Source: Symbiodinium natans
Lineage: Eukaryota; Sar; Dinophyceae; Suessiales; Symbiodiniaceae
Length of the DNA: 64,000 bases
Assembly: GCA_905221605.1 (NCBI GenBank)
Contig: CAJNDS010002390.1
Coordinates: 570,239-634,238 of the forward strand
Direction: 5' to 3'
Shown piece by piece: positions 22,001-34,000 of the stretch. The translations under genes were made by a program, and so were the position numbers. Under the pieces are notes generated by a model. The model had not been told where the DNA came from, made no database searches, and worked only from the letters and a program-made list of their open reading frames with translations. The first letter of the stretch is position 1. Each line of letters starts with the position of its first letter.

Positions 22001-25000
22001 ATTTAGGCTTAGGGCTAGGGTTTGAGGGTTTGAGGTTTAGGGTTGAGGGTTTAGGGTTTAGGGTTTGAGGGTTTGAGGTTTAGGGTTTGAGGGTTGAGGG
22101 TTTAGGGTTGAGCAGGGGTTAGGGTCTACACTCGCCTACGGTTTCGGGAGCAGGGCTGGCATCTTCGCCGCTCTTGCGAGCACTGCTGGGCTTTCACAGT
22201 CGCACAAATTCTACAGTGCAGAAGCCAAACCCTACACCCTATTTTTAACCCAAACCCTCCAAACCCTAACAAAGAGTTCCAATGGCTTCTGTTTTGGGCT
22301 TGGGGGGGTGCAGGATTGTGATCCCGACATGTTGGTTGTGTTGTTTTTAAGGTATGTAGGATTTAGGGTTTAGGGTTGTTCTGTATGCTTGTAGGGTCCA
22401 GGGCTTCGGGTTCTTCATGCCGAAATCCAGGGGGCTGTTGTGAGAGCTAGGCTGTTACTTCAGATCGGATACAGGATCCCCTTCACGGCGCCTGTTGTAA
22501 ATGGAGTTCCGTTGCTCAACAGCATGCCTGAAGAAGACCAAGTATGGAGATAAACGCTTCATACATCCTCAGACCAAATAGCCCCAAAAGCTTAAAGTCC
22601 TGAACACTATCACCCCAAACCCCAAACCCCATGCCCCAAAAACCGTGTAACCCTCAACCCTAAACCCTAAACCTAAACCCTAAACCCCTAAACCCCCAAA
22701 CCCTTCCCCCTAAACCCTAAACCCCAAGCCGACATCCTGGAGTTGCCAGGAAAGACTTATCGGTCCTCGACGTCCTCCCGGCGCTTCTGGCGAACTGCCC
22801 CTTTGCAGTTTTTTAGGGTTTAGGGTTTAGGGTTTAGGGTTTAGCGTTTAGGGTTTAGGGTTTAGTGTTTAGGGTTTAGGGTTTAGGGTCCATGAAAACC
22901 CCACAGCCCCCACAACCCCTAAAGCTCCCTGAAATCCCCAAGCCCTAAAAAGAAAACTAACTCTCAAAGCCTATAAGCCCCTAGAAAAACCCTAAACCTA
23001 AACCCGAAACACCCCTAAAACCCTATGAACCCTTACAACCCTAAAAACCCTATAAACCCCCTTAAACCCTAGAGCCCTAGCATTGGAAACCCAAGAGTTT
23101 CAGCCACAATGACATGGCCGGTACTACCCCAAACCCCAATCCTAAACCCTAAACCCTAATCCCTAAACCCTAAACCCAACTGTAACCTAAACCCTAAACT
23201 CTAGACCCTTCTTTAAAAGTGTGGCCTTCCTTGCAAGCCCCTGTAAACTGGCACCCAAAGGAACTTTTAGGTTAAGGTCTAGGGTTAAGGGTTAAGGGTT
23301 CAGGGTTCGGGGTTCAGGTTTTTATTTAGGGTTTAGGATTAGGGTTTGGTTACATTCAGGTCGATGTTAAGATTTCTGAGTGCCCGGCTGAATTTATCGA
23401 GAAAGTCACAAGCAAAAGCTGTCAGCAGCTTTGTGTTGGAGATTTAGGATTCTAGATCTTCGGTCCCTTACGAACCCCAAAAACCTGCTTTTTAGGTACT
23501 AAGTACTGTAGCTTTTTCGGTAACCCACCCCCACCCCCCCCCCAAACCTGCGTTACCTTTCGAACCCAAAACGTTCTTATTATATATCCCCTATAAGGTT
23601 CTTCGGAACCCCCCCCAAAAAAAAGCAAAAAAAAGAGAACCACACACACACACACAAAAAAAAAACAGGCTTTGGGTTCTTGAGGTCGACGTTAGTGAAA
23701 CGCGCTGAGCCCGCAACACTACTTGGAGGTGGGTGGTTATTGAGTGGGGCTATAAGTACCCAATGCAGTTCTTGTTTTGGGTTGGTTATAGGGGATTTTA
23801 GTATGCTACCCCAAATAGATACTACATAGGAGCCTTTTGGGGAAGGCAACTATACCTACAATTGGCTAGAATCCTATTTAGGGCACGTAAAACCCTACTT
23901 GTAGCTACCCATGACCCCTCAAGAACCACCCGAAACTCTAAGCCCTAAACCCCAAGCCCTAAGCCCTAAACCCTAAACCCTACCTGTCTCTACCCTGAAG
24001 TAGTGTGAGGCGCGACTGCAGATGATGCCCTGGAGCTGCTTGCATCTGTGAGCGTGGTGGCTCCGAAAGTGGGCGCTGCTTCTTGCCTTTTTGAAATGAA
24101 TAGGGTTTAGGGTTTAGGGTTTAGGGTTTAGGGTTTAGGGTTTAGGGTTTAGGGTTAGTCTCCATATGCCTTAGCTCATGACGAAGAACCCCCGCCCACC
24201 CCCAATCGTTCAAGGTGTAGTCCTCACTGAAGGGTCTTGCGCGTTTTCCGGTCGTGCTTTGCATTCATGGTTTTAACCAATTTGATGTTCTAAACTTTTT
24301 ATTCGTTTAAGAATCCCTAAACCCTAAACCCTAAACCCTAAACCCTAAACCCTAAACCCTAAACTCTAAACCCTAAAAAGGACAAGGCTTCTTATAGTAC
24401 CCAACGCAAGGTATATTTCAGGGGTTCTATGGGCGGAATAAGATTGGAGGTCCCTTCTAGGGGCCCCTCCTTGTATCCCTCAACCCTACATCCCTAAACC
24501 CTAAACCCTAAACCCTAGACCCTAAACCCTAAACCCTAAACCCTCAACCCTAAACCCTAAACCCTAGAGAGGCATCGGCACAACCTGACCTCGGTGGACT
24601 GCACTGGGCCATTGCGGATGCGTCCGGACGATCGATCATCCTGGAGTACCTCGAGGAGCGGGTTTGTTTGGAAACCCTAAGCCCTAAACCCTAAACCCTA
24701 AACCTTAAACCTTAAGCCCTAAACCCTAAACCCTGAACCCTTTGAACCCCAAACGCCAAAACAACCCTGGCGTCGGGGCCGCCTTACTCAGAAGGGCATC
24801 TAGGGTAGATTTGGATGCTGGGCTGCGAGCTGACTGGCTACTTGAAGACTTGGGGCCTTGATGACCCCCTTGCTATGTGCTGAATCCCAGAGATCCCATT
24901 CAGAAGTGCAACTTTTGAAGGGAAAGCGGATTCAGGATCTATAGGGCTCCGGGCTGTAACCTTAATCCTAAACCCTAAACCCACAAGGCCCTAAACCCAT

Positions 25001-28000
25001 AAGACCCACAAGACCCACAAGGCCCTAAGCCCAAACCCATAAGACTCACAAGACCATGAGCCCTACACCCGAAAAGCCCCAGAAGAACATAAACCCTGAA
25101 CCACGCGAAGACCCAAAATATGAGTTTGGGAAGCTGTCCCGAGGGCGAGCGAGTGGTTCTGGAGAACAATGCAAGACGCGTGGTCTGCAAGAAAGAAGGG
25201 TTTAGGGTTTATAGGGCCTTTAGGGCATCATCTGAATTATGGCTCCTTTTTGGTACCCTCAACTAAACAAAAGCACACTGTACTGGTAGCAAGGCAGCCC
25301 TAAAGTACACCCGCTAAAAGGGACTATGGCTTACGTGAATTTCAATATTTCCCAGCTCTTTGTAGACACTGCCAGTGCTCCTCCCGTCCTCCACCAAGCC
25401 CGAGATCTCGGTTTCTCAGCCCAAAACCTCATCTCATACTCTAGAGTTTGGCTGGGTAGCGCAGTGGTACCCGTTCTTTAAAAAAAAATTAACATATGGT
25501 TCAAGTTTCCCTTATAAAAGTAACCAACCCTCACCAGGTTCTCCTCATTATAAAATGGCTACTGGGCTGCCAAGTCGGGTCTGGGCTTGGGGATTACTTT
25601 AGGGTTTAGGGTTTAGGGTTTAGTTTTCAGGGTTCAGGGTTCATGGGTAGTTGTAAGTAGGGCCATAAGTACCCTAAATGAGGTTGCAACCACTTAAAAC
25701 TATAGTTATCGCACTTATAACCCCACGTCTAACTACCCATGAACCTCCAAGGGGGTTCAGGGATCGCTTGACCGCTCCTCTTGCGAGTAACTGCGGGCCA
25801 GGAGTGATGACGAACGCAGCGCAGCTGCAAGAACTGGTGAAGTTGCCTTTTTGGTTTTTGTGGGTGTTTAGTAGTTCGGATTCTGGGGTGTTTTTGGTGT
25901 TTTTTTTGCGCTTGGGAATTCTTGGGTTCTTTTTGGGGTGTTTGGTCTACAGGATTCTGGGGCTTTTTTGGGGTGTTTAGTATTTGGGATTCTTGTGTTT
26001 TTTTGGTGTTTAAAATCTGGGATTCTTGGGAGGCTTCGGTCTGCAGTTTGGGACTGGGAGTGGGGGAGTTGCCATGGTTCTGTGACACTAAACCCTAAAC
26101 CCTAAACCCTAAACCCTCAACCCTAAACCCTAAACCCTAAACCCTAAACCCTAAACCCTAACCCTAAACCCTAAACCCTAAACCCTGTGGGCACCCCCCC
26201 CCCCAACCCACCCCCGAAGGACGCCACTCCTCGCGTCGCAGACCTCAAACCCTAAACCCCAGACCCAAACCTCGAAACCGTAAACCGCATGTAGAACTTG
26301 AGGGACCCACGCCCGTTTGAGGCAGTTTACGTTTTGGGCTTCAAGCGCTCAAACCTTCAATTCCTGAAGCCCTACCTCTAGAACCTACTTTTGTTGTAGG
26401 CTCTTATAATACATCCCCTTGTAGAATTCTTTGGTAAACTTCAAAAAAGTTGGTTTTGGGTTGTCAAGGTAATTAAACCCTAAACCCTAAACCTCAAACC
26501 GTGAGCCATTGCCCAGGACCCGGACATCAAATGGCACTGGAGGAATTTGAATGCGCATGCGGCCCACTTAAACTACCTGAAGGCTCTAGTGTAGTTCCTT
26601 TTGGGGTTCGATAAAGGGATTCTAGTATACTACTCCAACAACGTACTCCATAGGAGCCTACAGTAAGCAGGAGGCAAGAGTTGAGGGATCAGTCTAGTTC
26701 CTAAAGACTAGGGTTTCGGATTTATGGGCTTTGTTGGTGTATGCTTGGGTTGTAAAGTGGTTCCCTGGTTCAGCAGCCTTAGCAGGCTCAAGTCAATGAT
26801 AGAAGAGGTACCATGAACACTTGGGGGAAGTGGGTGGTGGTGCAGAGTGGGGTTTTGGGAGTAGGGTTGGGATGCTCCCCTTCTATAACAGTCCTTAGAC
26901 TGAAGTTACAGTAGCGGGTTACCATAGTCCATATTAAGGACTGCTAGTACAAGGGGGAGCATCCCCAAGGTGTAGGGTTTTAGTTCTGGGTGCTGTTTTG
27001 TCTTTGTCATTCCAGGCTTTCGTTCAGATGTGTCCAGATTCGGTTCACGTTGCTTGCGGTTTTGGGATGCAGGGTTAATTGGAGTCAAGGAGGCAACCCC
27101 CAAGTCAGCTCCTGAACTCTAAACTCTAAACCGAAACCCAAACTCGAAACCAACGGAACTGGGACGCTCATCGGGACACTTTCTGTACATGTGAGACAAC
27201 CCGCCTAGCTACTCTTGGACAACCTGCTGCCTTGATGGGTTTAGGGTTAAGGTTTTAGGGTCAAGTAAGCGTTACGGTAAACTCCATAAAGTTGGGACAT
27301 GGTTGAAGGACGATTAGTGCTGGGATTCCCTTTAGTAAACTTTAGTAACCCCAATGAGGATGCAGCTTTTGGTAGTTTACTGTAAGGGTTAAGGGTTAAG
27401 GGTCTGCCGGCTCTGCTTGAGGTGGGACTAAGCCCGACTTATCCGCTGCAAAACGACATGCTGCAAGTGAAGGTGGACGGCGGCGTAGGAGCGGTTCCCC
27501 TAAACCCTAAACCCTAAACCCCTAAACCCCTAAACCCCTAAACCCCTAAACCCCTAAACCCCTAAACCCCTAAACTCCTAAACCCCTAAACCCCTAAACC
27601 CCTAAACCGCTAAACCCCTAATCCCTAAACCCCTAAACCCCTAAACCCTAAACCCCTAAACCCTAAACCCTAAGCCCTCAACTTCAACAGCTCCCCACAC
27701 AGGGTCTATGAAGCTCGGGGGAGTTGCAAAGCAAGGGGGTTTGGAGTTTAGGGTTTAGGGTTGGGGGTTCCCCAGATTAACTTGACCGTACACCGTAATT
27801 CCAAAAAAGTATTAACCCCTAAGCCCTAAACCCCGAACACCGAAACCAAAACCCAAAAAACCGGGGGCACTGGCTTGTGCGAGCTCCTTGAGAATACAGG
27901 TTTCAACAAAAAACATACTCATAAACGTATACATAGATGATACATTGTGAGCTGACATGAGTGCATATGCATCTTCTGCTCTGTGATGCATTAGGACTCG

Positions 28001-31000
28001 GCAGACCACCTTGTAGTTTTCCTTTGCATGTAGAGTTTTGCAATTCGTAACAATGCCAATATTTTGGCTCAAGTACCGAGCTTGTGCCTTTGAGCACGGT
28101 AGAGTCGTACAGTAGCTCCTAGGTTGCTGTGCGGTCCGACCGGACGCACTCAGGCGTAGCTGCACAAGTGCTTGGACTCACGAAGTCGTAAAACAGCGTG
28201 ACCGGGCTGTGATTGCATTGGCTTAGTGCAAGTCCAGTGCTGGTCGACTTCACAATTGGGGGCTGTTCTGGGAAACGTACAGCTCTTGTGCCTACGGCCC
28301 GAGTGGGCAAGCATTGCTTTGCTTGTCTGTCGCGGTCCGTGACCTGGACGCGTGGACTGTGTGCCACGCTTGCGGCCTGTTAACCAAGGCGCGGCGCTTC
28401 GCGTGCCACGCCTGCGGCCTGCTAACCAAGGCGCGGCTTTTCGCCTTGTGTTGCGGCAATGTCCGCAGAGGTTGCAGGTCAGGCTGAGGGCGTCACCCTC
28501 CTCGAAGCTATCGAGGGTGGAGACGTTCCCTATCCCGAGCGGATGAGCTACGTCGCTTGGCTTAAGTGGCGTAGGGAGACTGGCAGCCGTCCATTGTCCA
28601 AGCGGGATGGGGTCAGCACTACGCCAGAGCAAGAGGCGGCTCTCTGGCGGAAAGTCATGAAGTTCCTCCATGACGCCGAAGAGGAGGACGAGGATGAAGA
28701 GGAAGAAGAAGAGGACTCCGAGCTAGTCCCTGAGGCCTCGGGCGCTGGAGGCGACAGTCCGCCGCGGGTGGACGTCAGCGCCGCGGCTAGGGAGCTGGCC
28801 ATGGTCCCTACCGGTGCTGATGTCCCTGCTACGGCACCAGGGTCCCGCCCGGCGGGACCGTCCGGTCCGCCGTCGACAGCAGGTTCAGTGCCAGGCACCG
28901 CAGAGGGCTTGCAGGCGGAGCTGCGCGCGATTTTCCGTCCAGACCAAGAACCGGTCGCGGACTACTTGACGCGCGTTTCGCGGATTGTCCTCGCGCTGAA
29001 AGCGCATGGAGTCACGGTGAGCTCCCGTGACCTTGACGCCTTAAGCACCAAAGCCACCCTCCTTGCGGATGAGTTCTCCAAGATAGGCGGGGACTGGCAT
29101 CCTACGAAGATGGTCCGTCGGCTGCGGACCAGGTTCTCGGTCGCGGCTTTGCGCGGTGGCGAGGACCCCGAAGACGCAGAGGAGATTCAGCGCGAAATCC
29201 AATGCATCGGGGAGCTTATCCTCGCGTTAGGGGGAAAAGAAAGCTCGAGCCAAGAGAAGGTTTGGAGCTCCCCGTCCGATGTGCCAGTTGAAGCCGTGGG
29301 GCCGCGTTCCCCAGGGCTCCCACAGCCTGCGACTGCAAGTGGGTTGGGGGTAGGATTGGACCGTGGAGGTTTGCACACTGCTGAGGTTGCAGGTGGTCCT
29401 TCCGCGGCCCGTGTCCTGGGCGCGACGGACGGCGATTCCCCTTTGCGCGCGAAGCTTGCTGCGCTAGAGATGGAGATAGAAGCCCTGAAGCGAGGTTCAG
29501 ACGGCGGAGGTTCGCAGACCGGGTCCCAACACCCGGCGGGCGATCTCGCCGCCGCACTCGCCGCCCAAACTGAGGCGCTGAAAGAAGCGTTAGCGCAGAG
29601 GGGCGGGCAAAGCTCCATAACTACGGTCAAAACTGACCTCACGTGGCCGACGCTGACCGACGACAAGTCGGACGCGCGAGACGTTGTCCTGTTCTACGAG
29701 GAGTTCGAGGACGTCTGCGCGCTGGCCAACAACTGTCGCGGTATGAGTGCGCGCGAAAAGCTGTTAGCGCTACGCGGGCGCTGCCGCGGCTCGCGCATGA
29801 AGACGTACACGAACGCGTACCGCGCAGCGTGGAAATCGGGAGAGGTTCTCTCAGATCCACAGGCGGTGTATGACCGCATCAAGAACAAACACTTGATGTT
29901 CGGGGAATCGCGGGAGGAAAGAGAAGTCCGCGTGGATGGTGAGCACGCCTCTCTCGCTAAGGGTAAGCTCACAGGCCACCAATTCGAGCCTTTGTTTGAG
30001 GCCTCGATCGCGGACCTTGAGGCAGTAGGTCTCGGGAAGACCCCTCGAGAGTTGTATCTCTCATACCTCCGCAAGATGCCCCCTTATCTCCAAAAGGAGA
30101 TCCGGAACGACAAAAGGTTGTGGCCTGGCGACCCCAAGGATGGCGGGTTGCGAGGACCGCAGACTTGGGAGGAGAGCCACAAAGTCGTTCTGGAGTACGA
30201 GCAGAGAGAAGCAGCGCACAGGGCTGTTTCCCACTCTGTGTACACGGCCACCGGTTCGCAGAGCGCGGACCCGGCGGTCGCGCTGGCTGAGGCTCAGAAG
30301 GAGATTAAGAGTCTCAAGGCCGCTGCGAAGGCTGCTGCGAAAGGAGCAGCTGCCGCGGCCAAAGCTGGCGCGGACCAGACGTATGCTGCTACGTCGAAGG
30401 GAGCTGGCAAAGGAGCGGACAAGAAGATCTGCTTCCACTTTCGCGATCATGGGAATTGCCCGAAAGGGGATGCCTGCCCGTACAGCCACGACAAGGAGCT
30501 TCGCAGAAAAGCTCTCGCGGCCAAGAAGGGTGACCAAACCTTTGCCACTGCGAAAGGTAAAGGCAAAGGGAAGGGAGGTGGCAAAGCAAAAGCCAACGCA
30601 AAGCCTAAGGCTGCGGCCAAAGGCGCGGCAAAGCCACCAGGCACTGTTTGCCCCTTTTTCTCCAAGAATGGGTCGTGCAAGAAAGGAGCCAGCTGCGACA
30701 TGGTCCACAACCTGACGACCTCAAGGAGGGACGCCGGCCTTGCCTGCCAACTGGGCCCCGCCCTCCGGTGCTTCCATGTCTAACCCCTTCGCCGCGTTCA
30801 GTGTCCAGATAGGCAGCTCAGGCGTCCAGGCAGGCGTCCTAGGAGCCGCAGGACACGCCGCGGTGCAGCAGCACGCGCTTCCGTCAAGCAAGGGCGGGCG
30901 GGACAAGTTCGCCACCTTGGACGATCTACCGAAGGACTGGTGGAACCTGGCGGACAACGAGCCAGGAGGCTACCAGTACAGAACGGTGGTCCAGGTCCTC

Positions 31001-34000
31001 GACCGCAAAGTCGAGTGCATGCTTGACGGTTGCGCCGGAGCAAACCACGTGACTGAGGAACTCGTGGTAGGCATGATGAACCGGGCTGCAGAGCTTGGGA
31101 TCGGCACTGAGGATCCTGGCTTTCCGGTCGTGAGACTTGAGAAGTGGGTCCACCCCGAATATGTGCATGGAATCGCATCGGGGGCCCCACCTTTGAAAGG
31201 GGCAGCAGTCTTGCGCGTCACGCTGCTGGAAGGCAAGACGGCGGACGATTGTCGCCCCAACACCGAGATTTTTGTGCGGTGTAAAATCGCAGCCAGAGGC
31301 ACGTCCGATTGGCACGGACTTATCCTTGGCGGCAGAGCGCTGGACTGCGCCGGAAGGATGGGCTTGGGATTCAGGCCGGGTCCCGACTTTCATGTCCTCG
31401 ACACGCTGGGAATCAGGATGCCCAGATGTGAGGATCACAGTAGGACTCGGAAGGACAGGGCCTACTTGAAGGATCGTGGTGCTTAGTATGTGGCTGCAGG
31501 GGTTTGCAAGGTTAGTAAACCCTGTAATTGCAGTTATAAGCTGCGCATCAAGAGATATATCTTCGGAAAGTTGCGCAAGTTGTTTGGAAGACTTAGTAAC
31601 TGCAGACAAGAAGTTATATGTGATTAGTTTTGTTTGTTTCACTTGTATGTGGTTAACCCTGAAATTATAAACAGGTTATGCCGGTTGTGGGAAGTGCTGT
31701 AAAGAGATGTGGAGGATATGTATCTGATTTATAAGTGATGTAAGTTGACATACATGCATAGTTTTTACAGCAACATATGACATCTGTACCCGCGTTTCAT
31801 GGGGCCAAAGCTCCGCCAGGTGGGGAACCATCAGCCGTCGATCCGGATGGCGCCTGCTGGTGCCCCACCACCCGCCTCTGCTTTGCAGCTTTTGTTTGAG
31901 TGCAGACTGCGATGTGCGCCGTGCCTGCCGTGCCTGACAGATGTCGTTGCAGACATGTCATTTTTGAAGATGCCTTGCAGCTGTCGGTGTTGAAGATGCC
32001 TTGCAGCTGTCGGTGTGCACGCGGTGCCCGTGCGACTGAAAGCATGAATGGGGATGATCGACTTGCAGGGCATCTTGCTCGCAGTCAGGTCAGACATTGA
32101 CGTGGTTGCGTGTTTCATTGGTGACACGCGCGCAGAGTTTGTTCGAGCAAAGCCTGAAGCCACCGAAGCCATGGCCTTGAAGCCAGAACTTGTTCAGCAG
32201 TGCACGGAACTTCTCCGCGACGCTGAAGATGGCGACAGACTTGTCAAGAGTGTCCACGATGTCCTGGGCCTGCTGGAGCGGCATGGGCACGTGTACTCCA
32301 TTCAACTCAAGCCGGCCATGGTGGGAGTGAGTCCGTTGAACCGTGACGGAAGCGGTGTCAATCCCGTGGATTGTCATGACCTGCTTGGCGATATCCTCTC
32401 CGCAGGCTTTGTAGCGTCCCGCGTCACGGCCATCGCCGTGGAGCCTGGCAGTGCTTCGGAACTTGACTGGAACGTCTCTTTCTTCCGGGAGGCGCATGGG
32501 TTACTGGGGTCCATCGACCCGACACAGGTCAAGGCCCTGTCCCTGGCCGGATCCCATACCAACGCGGTCCTCCGCCTGTTCTCCCAGGAGGTCGAGCACC
32601 AAGGTGACGAGACAGTCACCCACCAAGGCCGACTCAACATGGAGTTGCTCAAAAAGAAAGACCCGGAGTTTTACAGGGCGGTTGAAGACGGCCTGACATG
32701 GAAAGTGCTGGGCAAAGCCGTGTCCATACAGCTACCGCAGTTGCTCAGCCTCGTGCAGCGAATGGGGAACACAACTCTCCAGCGCGGCGAGCACGAGCTG
32801 CAGCTCATGCGGCGTGTGCACGCCATTTGGCTCTCTCTGAGCGCAGGCGGCGCAGGAGGCTCGCACGTGGACTTTTTAGTCGTGAAAAAGCGAGCCCTCA
32901 CGGGCAAAAGCCTGCATGCTGCGGCCTTGCCGCACATTTACACGTTCGCGCTGAAACTCTGCGGAGGAAGCTCCCCCTTCCTCCTGGACGAAGCTTGTCC
33001 GGTTGCACTCGCCCAGCACAAGATCCCTGGGCGCCGAGTTCTGGCAGAAGGTGTCGGTAGATGTGAAGGGAGTGCAGCAGTGTCCTCGCTTCCGACACGC
33101 TGTTGTGACTCGTCATTCAGACGGCGCACTCATGGTTTTGCATGTAGCATGTCCCCCCGCCCCCTGGATGCACTCTCATTTTTGTTCATGCATGAGCCTT
33201 GCGTGCGTCATCAGGTGAAGCTGGCATACTGTAAGGAGTGTGTCGGTCAAGGCGACATCCGCAGGATGCTGAGCAAGGACGTTTTGCCCAGCGTTCGCGA
33301 GAGCGACAACATCATGTGCACATGGAGAAGGCTGATTGAGCCCCATCTTCCCAGTGATCCGGACCAAAAGAAGGCACTGGACTCCGTTCTCAGCTATGGC
33401 GACATGAACCTGGCAGCCTTCACATTGAGTCTCACAAGCGTGGCGGCGGACCTGCAAAAGTACAAGTCTGCAGAGGCACTGGCGCACGACCTCGTACTAG
33501 TGATGAAAGGCCTCCTGGGTGTGGATCTGGTGTCACCCTGGGAGGCGCACGCTGGCCAGAAGGATGACAGCCAGGCCAGCCAGGGTGAGAAATCCTCGCC
33601 CTCTGCAGCTGGAAGTGGCATGATGAGGGAGCTGCACGAGGACGGATCCGTCAAGGAGACGTCGCAGCTGATGGCTGAGAGCGGGTTCCAAGTCGGCATG
33701 CATGTCAAGCGCAAGGGCGACGGCGAGTGTGGCTGCATCCAGAAGATCCTCCAGGGACGTGTGCATTTGAGCAAGCCGGACGGCACCACAGGCCGGCTGA
33801 GCGTCGACAGTTTCCTGCGTGGGGACTGGAATCAATACACGCCCAAGGCCCAGCCGGAGCTTCTGGAAGACTTGACCGTGCACAAGCCGCAAAGCTTTCC
33901 CGACTTCCAGCACGCAGCCATGATGGCCGACATGATCCTGGACCTGCGCGACCTGCTGGAGAAGCACCATGAGCATGCCTGTCACGGGAAGCTGCACTTG

